The translations under genes were made by a program, and so were the position numbers. The notes beneath the pieces were generated by a model. The model saw only the letters and a program-made list of their open reading frames with translations, searched no databases and was not told the DNA's origin. This document shows, piece by piece, positions 11,742-23,861 of a DNA stretch of 64,000 nucleotides (positions are counted from its first letter, which is position 1; each line of letters opens with the position of its first letter). Source of the stretch: Zygnema cylindricum (Eukaryota; Streptophyta; Zygnematophyceae; Zygnematales; Zygnemataceae). The stretch is from assembly GCA_037447655.1 (NCBI GenBank), contig JBBHKE010001377.1, positions 124,001-188,000 on the forward strand. The letters run 5' to 3'.

Positions 11742-13828
11742 CAATGTGACACAAGTACATGAGGCGAAATCCGAGGATGAGGACAATGAGTTCTTATTGG
11801 ATGAGGAGTTCGAGGCGAAAACCGAGGTCGAAATTCCACGAAGGCACAAATGTGCTTACGGTGGATTGAAAGGTGAAGAAGCTGTATTATAGATTCAGGC
11901 GCATCCATGCACATGTGTTAGGATAAGCACCTGTTCACTAAGATAAGAAAGATTCCCACTGTAGAGATAGAGTACGGGGATGGGAGGATAGTCACTACTA
12001 CTCTTGTGGGGGTGGTAGATCTGAAAGTGTTAGTACAAGGAAAGACATTTATAGTAACATTCTCCGACGTATTGCTTCTTTCAGAGATGAACAAAAACCT
12101 AATCTCTACATCTGTATTAGATGATAAAGGTTTTTTTACTAGCACTACGGAAGGAGTTTTTACTGCTAGTTTTATGGAGGAGGTCTATTTCTCTGCTGAG
12201 AAAGGTAGCCAAGGGATGTTTAGGCTGATTTTAAGTAATGAAACAAAGAAACTTTACTATGTCGGTGTTCATGATATTATGATGTGGCATAAGAGGCTTG
12301 GGCATGTGAATATAGATAAGTTAAAAGAGATAAAAAAGATTGGAGTGGTGGAAGGATTCAGTTCAGTGAGAGTGATAGTATAAGTGATTGTAGTGGATGT
12401 GCTCAAGGTAAAGCACACAGATTACCCTTTCCCAAAACAACCACCTTTAAGGAGGAAAAAATTCTAGAAAAAATACACACAGATATTTGGGGACCGGCCA
12501 AAGTGCCCTGATCAGGGGTGAAGAGATTTATAATGACTATCACTGATGATTGGTCTCGGTATTCCAGGGTGTATTTTTTGAAAAACAAGTCAGAAGCTTA
12601 GGATTGTTTTAGACAATATAAAGCATGAAGCGAAAAACTCCATTAATCTCCAATCAAAAGAGTAAGGAGTGACAATGGCGGAGAGTATAATTCTAACTAG
12701 TTTGAGGATTTTCTGAGGGAAGATCCAGTCCAACACCAAAAGACAGTTCTAGAAACCCGGAACACAATGGAATAGCTGAAAGGTTAAATAGAACACTAAG
12801 TGATAGTTGTAGGAGTATGTTGTCAGATAAAAAGATAGGAAAAAGGTTTTGGGCAGAAGCAATGAACTGTGCTAATTACCTCAAAAATAGAGTTCTTACT
12901 TTAGCTATAAAAGATCAAACACCTTATGAGAGATGGACAGGCCGAAAACCAGACATATCTCACTTAAAGGTTTTCCGTAGTCAAGTATTCAGTATTGATA
13001 CACATCGGTCTAATTGGAAGCTAGATCCTAAAGGAAAACCGAGATACTTATTAGGATATGAGGAGGATGTTAAAGGATATAGATTTTATGATCTAAAAAT
13101 GAAAGATATAATCTTAGTAAAGCATCTGGTAGTTATGGTTGAAAGAAACTTTGTGGACCCCTTCAAGTATACAAAGTCAGTAAAAATCAGATTTGAGTCG
13201 TAAAATTCCGATGACTTTGAGCTTCGTAACTATCCACGTTTTAGAGAAGATGGCATTCTTGCAGGTACAAATCAGACCGAATAGGACTCGGTTGTGGAAA
13301 CTCCAATGACAACTCTACCCGAAACGGAAGACGTGGTGGAAATTGATTCGGAATCAAGGGACATGGGAGAAGTCGGGATTGTTAAAAAGAACCCACGAGA
13401 ACCATCCATTTCGGCCATACATTTTGAGGGGGGAAGGAGAAGTAGCAAAAGATTGCTAGAAAAACAGGTTAATAATAAGGTAACAAAACTATCTCATCAA
13501 AATGAACCTCAAACTTATGGAGAGGCGATGACTTGTCCAGAAAGGAACCGGTGGAAGACAACCATCAATGAGAAGATGGCCTCAATTATGGTTACTGATA
13601 CTTGGGAGCTGGTGGATTGTCCACCTAACCGAAAACCAATCGGTTGGAAGTGGGTTTTCAAATTGAAATTGAACCCATATAACACAATTCAGTGGTATAA
13701 GGCCAAATTAGTGATAAATGGATTTACACAAAATGAGGGAATTAACTACAAGGAAACCTTTGCCCTGGTCGTCAGATTTCCCTTTGTCCGCATACTTCTC
13801 AGTCTAGCAACAGCGTAAGACATGGAGG
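11742..13828 (+). pseudogene. Gag end, protease, integrase and RT start of A1
   Basis: Continuation of element A1 after nested B. Gag ends with KSEDEDNEFLLDEEFEAK. The protease active site is frameshifted around 11885 (IDSGAS can be read in the shifted frame). Integrase has MMWHKRLGHVNIDKL, ITDDWSRYSRV, SDNGGEY and an intact third-site NGIAERLNRT, but stops occur near 12510, 12600 and 12700. RT covers [19 protein letters not shown] to LLSLATA. It breaks off after the codons for EDMEV, where an inverted LTR begins. RT palm (YVDD) and RNase H are absent. Confidence 0.85.
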
Positions 13829-14896
13829 TGAAACTGTGAGACCTCCATATGTCCTCAGAATGGACAGCTTCTAAAAAACCTCTAGGATAACCCTGACCCC
13901 TTTGTGTTTCAGCAAGAATAACTGTCACACTGGCACACAAAAACTTTGACCACCTTTACCTCTGTGAAGGCAAGGCTCCTTTGAGTCGATAGCAAAAACA
14001 ATCTCTGAATTTGCTCCCTTGAGCAGTAAGTTATGGAGGGTCAAAGTTGACCTTTTGTACAGAAGCTCTACGGGAGGGATGGTCCTATCTACTAATTTTT
14101 TCGAAGTCCTATCTCTCTCTCAAACTCTATCTACTGATGTACGGCACGAATCATATTACACTGCTGTACACAAAAGTATAGCTGCCGGTGTACTTTCTGT
14201 ACGTTTATTGTACGACATGGCCTAAATGTCGACACATGTCATATCCGGATTCGGTCCCGTAATCCTCGGAGATGTCGCGATCCAATGTAGTTGTGCCACG
14301 TGTTATCCGATGTGGCGATGACCACAAATCGCAGACATCCTCTTCCTCAATCTGGGCATTCATTCCCACCGTCCGATTAAATGCAGATTTCAATCGTAAC
14401 CGTTATAAATACCTGCGCGGTATTTGTTTCGCTATTAAAACAAATGCGCGTTACCTGTTTTTTCTCCGTACCTTAATCCGTTTTTATATAACCGAATCTA
14501 TGTATCCAGTAAACAGTTACCGTTAAAGGAATTAGTCGACGTGGAAAACTTCATAGAATTATCAAACCTTATATGACTTAACATTAGTCTTCGACTAAAT
14601 GGATAAAGCTACCGGCTATTGGCAGCTTTGACGGAAGGTATGTACCAAGATCAAATCCTGTGACCGACAGTCTTTTTTTAGTAAATCAGCTAATCTACTA
14701 CCTATATATCAACAAGTCTACTATGCGTAAATCTTTGGATACCATAGGCAGCCATGGCTCTAACTTCCTCTCTAACTTTCAGTGATTGCAACAAGTGTGG
14801 GAGTTGAAGAGAGGAGTTAGAGGCAGATTCCCTCGGATTCTTTTCTGTATTTCATTTTAGACCTAGAAAATACCAAAAGAGCCATTAATTTCTACA
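13829..14896 (-). repeat. 3' LTR of element D
   Basis: 1068 bp. The right end reads TGTAGAAATT on the minus strand after the PPT, and the left end is TGAAACTGTGAGACC (..GTTTCA on the minus strand). It abuts RT of A1. Confidence 0.88.
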
Positions 14897-16553
14897 CTCC
14901 CTTAATTTTCTAGTCATTCTTTAATTTCAGACCACACTTTTCCCTACATAAAATTAGTTTAGGGGAAGGCACACGTTTGGTCATCATATCTGCTACCATT
15001 TTGCTATCTGGTCGGTACTCTAAATTGATTAGTTTGTTTTCTACTTTCTCTCTAACAAAGTTGAGTATAATGTCCATGTGTTTGGCTTTAAAATGATGTT
15101 TAGGATTGGCAGAAATAGCGATTGCTGCCTGATTATCACAAAAAAAGTTTTACACACCACTCTTAAGGTAACAAAGCTCACCAAGCAAAGACTTGACCCA
15201 CATCAATTCTTTTACAGCAGAGCAAGAGGCCAAATACTGAGCCTCCATGGTGGACTGAGCAATAACCTTTTGCTGTTTGCTACTCCAACAACAAGCCCCA
15301 TCACCCACATATAATACATATCTAGAAGTACATCTGCTCATCGAGCATCACCATAAATGGCATCACTCGAAGTAGTGATGTCAGTATTCTCCCCACCCAA
15401 ATGCAACCATAGATCCCTAATTCCTATCAAATATCTAAGGACTCTCTTAGCCGCCTCCCAATCCCTCTTAGTGGGAGCATTTATACTTCTAATCAACACT
15501 CATACAACTGCAGCTAAATTCGGCCGGGTACAATTCATAAAATAGATTAGGCTTCCCACTACTTGCCTGTAAGGAATAGTCTGCATGAACTTCTATTCTT
15601 CATGACTCAATTCCTCGTCTAAGACTATGACTCCATCTTCCTCACTCCCCTCACTTCCCTTTTTTAACTCCACTGGAGTTGTGCAACTATTAGCCTTATC
15701 CATCCGAAATTTTTCCAACATGTTTCATTTTGCTTCATTTTGAGTCAATCTTATAATCTTTCTTTCTCGATCTTTTTCTACTTGAATTCCCAAAATATAT
15801 CTTGCCTCCCCCATATCCTTCATCTCAAATCTCCCCTTAAGATCGTTTTTCCGTTTATTAATTTTTTCCATTGATTTACTTAAAACAAGCAAATCATCAA
15901 CAGAAATTGCAATAAATTTAACAAATTGCTTATCTTCAAAAACATAAATTGAGTGATCAGAACTCATCCCGTTATATCCCAGACCGATAAGAAACTCATC
16001 AAGCTTCTTAAGCTTATTATTCCACTATGGAGGCGCCTGTTTCAAACCATAAAAAGATTTAATTATCTGGCATACCTTACTCTCCTCTTCTTCCTCCACA
16101 AATCCTTCGCGTTCTTGTATGAAGATTTCCTCTTCCTATTCTCTATGCAAAAAGTTGTCTTGATGTCCATCTGCTGCACCTCCATGTCTTCCACTGTTGC
16201 CAAACTGAGAAGTATGAAGACATAAAATATTTGATAACCAGAGCAAAGGTTTCCTCGTAGTCGATTCCTTCTTTTTGTGTAAATCCTTTTGCCACTAACT
16301 TGGCTTTGTAACGCTCAATGGTGTTATATGGGTTCAGTTTTAATTTGAACACCCACTTAGAACCGATTGGTTTTCGGTTATGTGGACAATCCACCCACTC
16401 CCAAGTATCGGTTTCCATAATTGAGGCCATCTTCTCATTGATGGTTGTCTTCCACCGGTTCCTTTTTGGACAAGTCATCGCCTCTCCATAAGTTTGAGGT
16501 TCATCTTGATGAGATAGTTTTGTTACTTTGTTATTAACCTGATTTTCTTGCAA
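14897..16553 (-). pseudogene. RNase H and reverse transcriptase of element D
   Basis: On the minus strand RT starts near QVNNKVTKLSHQDEPQTYGEAM, with [20 protein letters not shown] and [10 protein letters not shown]. The frame is lost around 16200. The polymerase box is SVDDLLVLS where E has YVDDLLVLS. MKDMGEARYILGIQVEKD follows. RNase H shows SRCTSRYVLYVGDGACCWSS, STMEAQYLASCSAVKELMWVKSLLGEL and the C-terminal region near 15000-15100, before a PPT at 14897-14905. The copy is broken in several places. Confidence 0.85.
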
Positions 16554-17740
16554 CCTTTTGCTACTCTCATTCGTCCCTCAAAATCAGTGGTTGGAATAGA
16601 TGGTTCTCGTGGGTTTTTTCGAACAATCTCGGCTTCTCCCCTGTCCTTTGATTCTGAATAAATTTTCACCACGTCTTTTGCTTCGGGTAGAGTTTTCACT
16701 GGAGTTTCCGCAGCCGAGGCCTTTCCGGTTTGATTTGTACCTGTAAGAATGTCATCTTCTCTAAAACCTGGATAGTTAGGAAGGTCAAAGTCATCGGAAA
16801 TTTTTGACTCAAATCTGATTTTTACTAACTTTGTATACTTGAAGGGATCCACAGACTTTCCTTCATCCAAAATTACTAGATGCTTTACTAAGATTATATC
16901 TTCCCTTTTTAGATCATAAACTCTATATCCTTTAACATCTTCATCATATCCTAATAAGTACCCCGGTTTTCTTTTAGGATCTAGCTTCCAATTAGACCGA
17001 TCTGTATCTAGACTGAACACCTTATTGCCAAAAACCATTAAGTGAGATATGTCTGGTTTCCGGCCGGTCCATCTCTCATAAGGTGTTTGACCTTTTATAG
17101 CTGAAGTAAGAACTCTAGTTTTGAGGTTATTAGCACAGTTCATTGCTTTTGCCCAAAAACCTTTTTTCTATCTTCTTATCCGACAACATACTTCTAGCAA
17201 TATCACTTAGTGTCCTATTTAATCTTTGAGCTACCCCATTTTGTTCCGGGTTTCCTAGAACCGTCTTTTGGTGTTGGACTCTATCTTCCCTCAAAAAATC
17301 CTCAAACTGGTTAGAAGTATACTCTCCACCATTGTCACTCTTTACTCTCTTGATTGGAGTTTCATGGAGTTTTTCGCTCCATGCTTTTTATTGTCTAAAA
17401 CATTCATGAGCTTCTGACTTGTTTCTCAAAAAATACACTTTGGAATACCGAGACCAATAATTAGTGATAGTCATCATAAATCTCTTCCCCTCGGGTGATG
17501 ACACTCTGGCTGGCCCCCAAATATCTGTGTGTACTAAATATAGAATCTTTTATCCCTTATAGGTGGCAGTTTTTGGGAAGGGTAACGTGTGTGCTTTACT
17601 TTGAGCACATCCACTACAATCTCTTAGATTATCACTTTCACCAAACTGAATCCCTTCCACCACTCCCATCTTTTTCATCACTCTTAACTTATCTAGATTC
17701 ACATGTCTAAACCTCTTATGCCACAACATTATATCATGAA
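16554..17740 (-). pseudogene. Integrase of element D
   Basis: The minus strand carries the His-rich N-terminal part near 17640-17740, SDNGGEY near 17330 and, at the third catalytic site near 17220, NGVAQRLNRT: Gln replaces the catalytic Glu. The C-terminal part is an uninterrupted stretch ending near 17143 (MNCANNLKTRVLTSAIKGQTP, YLLGYDEDVKGYRVYD). A run of 17 T at 17754-17770 separates it from protease and breaks the frame. Confidence 0.82.
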
Positions 17741-17770
17741 CAGCATAATAAAGTTTTTTTTTTTTTTTTT

Positions 17771-18125
17771 AATTGCTTAAAATAAGCCTAAACATCCCTT
17801 GGCTACCTTTTTGAGTAGTGAAAGAAACTTCCTCCTCAAAACTAGCAGTAAAGACTCTTTTCCTAGTGCTAGTATCAAAACCATTATCATCTACTAGAGA
17901 CGTAGAGATGAGGTTTTTGTTCAGCTCCGAAATAAACAATACATCGGAGAATGTAACTATGGATGTCTTCCCTTCTACTAACACTTTTAGATCTACCGAT
18001 ACTACAACAGTACTTGTGACTATCCTCCCATCAACGTATGTATCTCTACGGTGGGAATCTTTCTTATCTTAGTGAATAGGTGTTTATGCTTACACATGTG
18101 CATGGAGGCACCTAAATCTACAACC
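17771..18125 (-). pseudogene. Protease of element D, cut by element C
   Basis: The minus strand gives KTSIVTFSDVLFISELNKNLIST and the flap region upstream. The sequence ends at 18125 just before the active-site DSGA codons. Those are continued at 23862 beyond element C, where CAATCCAGC matches the intact E copy near 33249. It is therefore one gene split by a transposon. Confidence 0.82.
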
Positions 18126-18973
18126 TGTTGTTCTGAGACAATTGTTGGTACTGAAGATGAAGAAGAAGCAGCAGTAGTAGTCATTATAGAACAAAACAAG
18201 AGAGGAAGCTTCTAGAAATACCAATGGCAAAACAACAACTTTGACAGACAATAACTTTCAATACAAGGACACAATAGTCCTACAAATCTACCACAATGTA
18301 GATATTAAACAAACGAACCTACACATAAAATTTCACTTAATTTTGCTTACAAATTTGTGAGATATTCAGAGGTGAATTTTCATAAAACTCTGTGTACAGT
18401 TTTTCATATCATTTGTTCCTAATGAATCAAAATTTACTAAGTCCTACTTCTATACACTGAAACTACACTAAGCTGTACGGAGGCATTCCAGCCGTACATC
18501 TAACATTTTAACAAAACAAATACTGTGAGTACACTTGTATACTGAAGGTATGTCATAAACCACATTCTCAACACTAAACAACTAATTCACTACAGACAAA
18601 ATTCTGTTCTACCAAATATTTACACCGAAGTTCCGACAACGTAAAGTGATATTGATCTAGTCATGCCTCGTCAGTATATGTTGGAGGCGGATGTTAGCCG
18701 TCTGATTATAGTATTTGGCACCATAGATGTGACTTCACGAAGTACCGTGGTCTCGCCGAATTTCCGTACGTCCACAAAAGACATAATCACGCATTTCTCT
18801 CAAGTGACGACGCGTGTCCCAAGTGTGAATGAACCGTGAACTCCCAGCTTCACTATCACACTAATTTTGGTAAGTACTAAACCGAACTCAACCAAAAATA
18901 ACTTAAGTCCTGAAGAGCTCTCTCTCCCTCACAGCTGAGGCAAAGAGAGGACTAAAGCTGTCTAAAAACAACA
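18126..18973 (-). repeat. 3' LTR of element C
   Basis: Right end TGTTGTTTTTAGA on the minus strand, preceded by the PPT (AAGCTTTAGGGGAG, 18974 onwards). Left end at 18126. In this copy the LTR-coded Gag start reads through without a stop (VSEQQ at the end). Confidence 0.92.
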
Positions 18974-18989
18974 CTCCCCTAAAGCTTTA

Positions 18990-20480
18990 GACTTTGCTAA
19001 TCACTCAGTCCACATGCCTCTTTATAGAACTTCAATTTGGGTGCAGGTAAGGGTTTCGTCATCATATCAGCGACCATTTTCTCATCCGGTAAATAACTCA
19101 ACTTCAGGACTTTTCCCATCACCTTTTCTCTTACAAAATGTAGCTTGATATCAATGTGCTTACTCTTAAAGTGATGATTGGGATAAGATGCAATAGTGAT
19201 TGCTGCCTGATTGTCACACCATACTATCTGTGGTTCAGATTGCATAAAGAGAAGCTCTTGGAGAAGAGACTTTACCCAAAGTAGCTCGTTAACTACCGAG
19301 CTGGCAGCCATGTACTAAGCCTCAATGGTAGACTAAGCTGTTACCTTTGAAGTTTACTGCTCCAGTAGCAAGTTCCACTTCCGATCTTCAAAACGTATCC
19401 GATGGTGGAGCGTCGGCTGGTCATGTCTTTGTAGCTCGCATTGCTCCATGTATGAATTTTGACTTCCTCTCCATTGAGAGAGAGTCTAAGATTTCGAGTT
19501 CCTACAAGATAGCGAAGAACTCCCTTTGCTGCCTCATAGTCCTACTTCCTCGGATTTTGCAAGCTTCGCCTCAAGGCTCCAACTGCGGCTGCGATGTTCG
19601 GACGAGTATAGCTCATGAAATAGATGAGGCTTACGACAATCAGCTTGTAATGAATGGAGGACATAGAATCTGCCTCCCCTGAATCCAAAAAACCATCAAC
19701 CAAAACACCACCATCCGTTTCCGTACCGTCCAACTTCTACCTGAATTCCATATGGGTGGCACACCCATTTGCTTCTGACATACCAAACTTTTCTACATGT
19801 TCTAGATTGCTTCTTTTTGAGTTCGATAAATAATTTTCTGTTTCCTATCCCTTTCTACCTAAATTCGTAGAATTTGCTTAGCCTCACCAAAGTCCTTCAT
19901 TTCAAACCGAGGATTCAAAAATGATGATATTTTATTTATTTCATTGATAGATTTGCTAATCAACAGCAAATCATCTAAATATACTGCCACATAAATCACT
20001 CCATCCTCACCTTGCATTACATACACAGAGTGATTTGAACTGATCTTGGTAAAGCCACGATTGGTTAAAAACTCATCTAACTTCAAGTTCCATTGTCTCG
20101 GAGCCTGTTTCAAACCATACAAGGACTTCAACAGTTTACAGACCAGATTTTCTTTCTTTTTTTCTGCATACATCTCTGGCTGCTTCATATAAATTACTTC
20201 TTCCACATCACCATGCAAGAAAGCCGTCTTAATGTCCTCTCATGCAATTCAATATCCTCTATTGCAACAAGTGACAGCAAAACTCTAACAGTAGGAAAGC
20301 AAACCACAAGAGAGAACGTCTCTTCATAATCAATTCCCTCTTTCTGACTAAATCCCTTAGCGACCTGTCTAGCTTTATATCTCTCAATTGTATTATCAGG
20401 ATTCAATTTTAATTTGAAGACTCACTTATAACCGATAGCTTTCCGGTTTGGTGGGAGCTCCACAAATTCCCAAGTTTCGG
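18990..20480 (-). pseudogene. RNase H and reverse transcriptase of element C
   Basis: RT on the minus strand: [50 protein letters not shown] and the polymerase box YLDDLLLIS (Leu at the Val position). FEMKDFGEAKQILRI follows. RNase H: ELLWVKSLLQELLFMQ, WCDNQAAITIASYPNHHFKSKHIDI and the C-terminal VADMMTKPLPAPKLKFYK next to the PPT. Frame changes occur around 19320-19540, 19740-19850 and 20200. It is the best preserved RT in the cluster apart from E, but still interrupted. Confidence 0.87.
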
Positions 20481-20519
20481 CTTCCATAATTCACTTTATC
20501 TCATCATTTGCAGTCGAGA

Positions 20520-22113
20520 TCAAATGATCCTTTTCAGGAACAAAAATGGCTCCCTAAATAGTAAGCGGCTCCCCTATGCTTGCAGAAAAACACTCTCCAC
20601 TCGGTCGCCTCGAAGGCGGCTGCTTTGCCTTCTTCACCTCGGAAAATCTGATGCGAGAACTGTTGGTCCCCTACTGTTCCGCAGAGGGCGTGTAGTGGTA
20701 GGAGCAGCTACGAAAGTAGGATCTGACGGCCCAAAGACATGCGGAAGAGAGGTAGAGGAAGCAGAAGGAGATGGAGTAAAAGTTACCTGCTCAAGAATTA
20801 TATACTCTTGTATTTTCTCATTCTTTTCAGCTGCATCCATACTAAAAACATCCACATATTGACTCTTTTTTTTAATTTGAATATTCTTGGCTGTCTGAAG
20901 GCATCCTCTCTGAGGGTTATACACTCTATAGCCTGCAGATTCATCATCATAGCCTTAAAAAACACCTGGTACAGATTTTGGACTAAGCATCCAATTAGGA
21001 AGATTATCCAAGATAAAGCATTTGCTACCGAAGACTATAAAATGACCAATATTTGGTTTTCTGCCTGTCCATACTTCATAAGGTTTCTTACTCTTAAAAG
21101 CTCAGGTTTTTATGCTATTTCTAATGTAGGAAGCAGAATGAAAAGCTTCTCCCCAAAACTTTGGATCCACACCTTTATCGGCCATCATAGAGCAAACAGA
21201 TTCAGTCAAAGTCTGATTAAGTCTCTCGGCCACACCATTTTATTCCTGTGTGTACGGAGCAGTAAATTCACGAGAGATGCCATTTTCTTTCAAGAAATCA
21301 GCAAAGGCATGGGATACATACTCTCCACCATTATCCGTTCGCAAAGCAAGAATAGATTTGCCGTGAAGTTTCTTCGCCCAGATTTTGTAGTGCTAAGTAT
21401 AAGCGACTGTACCGAGAGTAGTCGTTTGTAAAGGTGACAAAATAGCGGCTGCCACCAAGAGAGAGAACTTTGGAAGGGCCGACGACATCAAAGTGAATAA
21501 TACCAAGGAGATCTGTGGCAGGATAATCACAAACTTGTGGGAGGGGAAGCTTGTGAAGCTTTTCGATAGCACAACCATCACAAACATGAGACTCTTTTTG
21601 ACCGAGCTTGACTCCCTCTATCATATTATTCTTTATCATCTTAGTAAGTCTCTCATGATGCACATGACCAAGTCTTTTATGCCACAAAACATTATCACAT
21701 AGGACACTGCAGTAAGCAAAATCAATATTATTAGCCAGGTTCATGCGGTACAAAAAGTTTGGGCCTCTAGTACATACTAGAGCTACTCCTCCATCCTTGC
21801 TCACTATTTTTTTTCCATTTTTCCGGAGAACCTCAAAGCCTTTGCTTTCAGCCACAGACGTAGAAAACAAATTTTTCTTAAACTTTGGAACATACAAGAC
21901 ATCGTATATAGTTCTCTTAACAACCTTTCCATCTATCACACAATCGTGATCTATATTTCCTTTGGCATTTGATTCAACAACATAGCCACAAGCATAAAAG
22001 ATCTGACATAAAGGAATAGAAGACATCTCCTTAAACCAAGACTTGTTCCAGCACATGTGTGAAGAGCTGCCGGAATCCATTATCCATCTGAGGTCCTTTT
22101 CTCCTTCCATCAT
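20520..22113 (-). pseudogene. Protease, integrase and linker of element C
   Basis: The uninterrupted part 21331-22113 starts in protease with RWIMDSGSSSHMCWN, an intact DSGS active site, and runs into integrase (LWHKRLGHVHHERLTKMI, SHVCDGCAIEKLHKLPLP, TNDYSRYSRLY). After about 21400 the frame shifts. The remainder of the core, with its stops, extends to about 20990, followed by the Ser/Pro-rich linker (20634-20924). The first catalytic Asp region reads FTNDYSRY where the family has TDDxSRY. Confidence 0.83.
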
Positions 22114-22312
22114 GTCGAGTTTGGCAAGAGCAAAGAACTCTTTGTCATCAGTTTTTGAAAACTGGTCACATCAGGTTTTTCTTCCTCGATCTTGTTTTTC
22201 TCCAATTCCGTATCCTCCGCTAAAAACGCAACAGTTTTATTCGGGGGTCTTTGAGGTATAAAGGGTCCGCGATGTCTCCATCCTTTCCAGAAGATACCTG
22301 TTTCAAGAGCTT

Positions 22313-23012
22313 TTATATACAAAAGACAAGCTCTGAAGGAGTGACCATCAGTATATAGCAATAAACACATTTCTCAAACTGGGGATTAAACTGATTCCCT
22401 TGATATCTACATTCTCTCTGAAATTGAGTCGTGAAGGCTACAGCTGGTTTCCCAGATCTTAACACTGTTTCAGTGGTTTGTTCTGACAAGATAAACTCTA
22501 TAGCTGTTTGCAAATTCCAAAGAGGTTTGGACAATTTTTTCATTTCATCCGAGGCTCCTTTATATTCACTAGGTAGCCCCTTTACGAGAATCATGGCCTG
22601 ATGATAAGGGGAGAAAGTCCCCCCAGAACATGCATTTTTTGACAATAACATTCGAAACCGATTAGTGTATTCCACCATGTAACTGCCTGTGTACTTATAC
22701 TCATAGATCTGACCAGCAGTTATAATCTCATGCTGGTCACTAGCTCTAACATAAGAATATTTCAAAGCATCCCACAAATCTGACGCCTTTGTAACATTAA
22801 TATATGTCATATTCAATTCTTTTGATATCATAAGCTTCACTAAATGCAAAGCTTGGTCATTTTTTTGATCAAAGCTGGCATCAGATTCTGCTAGGGATCC
22901 ATTTAAGACATCAATAAGTTTCACTTGCTTGAAGTAAGACTTAACCAAATCTGCCCAATACAGATATTCACGTCCATCAAAGACTGGAATTCGTGAAGGC
23001 GGGCCCGTGACC
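22313..23012 (-). pseudogene. gag: Gag of element C
   Basis: From the PBS the minus strand reads QVTGPPSRIPVFDG, then YLYWADLVKSYFKQ, a UBN2-type body (KASDLWDALKYSYV, FSPYHQAMILVKGLPSEYKGAS, PLWNLQTAIEFILSEQT). The zinc knuckle near 22320-22380 is split by a frameshift: CVYC is in one frame and DGHSFRAC in another. The N-terminus is coded in the LTR (ATG at 23069-23071, MTTTAASSSSSVPAVVS), where this copy has a stop just before the PBS. Confidence 0.85.
22998..23012 (-). promoter_or_regulatory. Primer-binding site of element C
   Basis: The minus strand reads GGTCACGGGCCCGCC directly after the LTR end ACAACA. It differs at three positions from GGTTATGGGCCCACC, and at two of them C stands for T, or G for A, as expected from methyl-cytosine decay on one strand or the other. 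Confidence 0.7.
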
Positions 23013-23861
23013 TGTTGTTATGAGACAACTGCTGGTACTGAAGATGAAGAAGAAGCAGCAGTAGTAGTCATTGTAGAACAAAACAAGAGAGGAAGCTTCC
23101 ACAAATACCAATGGCAAAATAGTAACTTTGACAGACAATAACTTTGCAATACAGGTTTACAATAGTCATACAAATCTACCACAATGTAAATATCATACAA
23201 ACGAACACACACATAAAATTTCACTTAATTCTGCTTACAGACCTGTGAGATATTTAGAGGTGAATTTTCATAAAACTGAGTGTACAGTTTTTCATATCAT
23301 TTGTTCCTAATAAATCAAAATCTACTAAGTCCTACTTCTATACACTAAAACTACACTAAGCTGTACGGACACATTCTAGCCGTACATCTAACATTCTAAC
23401 ACAAAAAATACTGTAAGTATACCTGTATACTGAAGGCATGTCATAAACCACATTCTCAACACTAAACAATTAATTCACTACATAGAAAATTCTGTTCAAC
23501 CAAATATTTACACCGAAATTCTGACAACGTAAAGTGATATTGATCTAGTCATGCCTCATCAGTATTTGTTGGCGGCGGATGTCAGCCGTCCGATTAGAGG
23601 ATTTGGCACCATAGATGTGACTTCACGAAGTATCATGGTCCCGCCGAATTTTTGTACGTCCACGGAGGACATACTCACGCATTTCTCTCAAGTGACGACG
23701 CGTGTCCCAAGTGTGAATGAATCGTGAACTCCCAGCTTCACCGTCACACAAATTTTGGTAAGTACTAAACCAAACTCAACCAAAAATAACTTAAGTCCTG
23801 AACAGCTCTCTCTCCCTCACAGCTGAGGCATAAAGAGGACTAAAGCTTTCTAAAAACAACA
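23013..23861 (-). repeat. 5' LTR of element C
   Basis: 849 bp, matching 18126-18973 throughout with scattered substitutions. It ends at CAACA before the CAATC duplication. Confidence 0.92.

Larger units (their letters stand above)
4198..13828 (+). mobile_element. Copia element A1, interrupted and 3'-truncated
   Basis: A plus-strand element of family A: 5' LTR 4198-5262, gag 5243-6255, then (after nested element B) the end of gag, protease, integrase and part of RT up to 13828. The reading resumes after B exactly where family-A gag should (GTGACACAAGTACATGAGG). The rest of RT, RNase H and the 3' LTR are missing. At 13828 it abuts, head to head, the 3' LTR of minus-strand element D. Left flank CCACTG and possible right flanks do not give a matching duplication. 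Confidence 0.85.
18126..23861 (-). mobile_element. Copia element C, complete, nested in D
   Basis: LTRs 18126-18973 and 23013-23861 (about 848 bp each, TGTTG...CAACA) flank an internal region with PBS, gag, protease, integrase, RT, RNase H and PPT in order on the minus strand. The flanks are CAACC (18121-18125) and CAATC (23862-23866): a 5-bp target-site duplication with one substitution. Removing element and duplication rejoins the protease of D. Confidence 0.93.
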
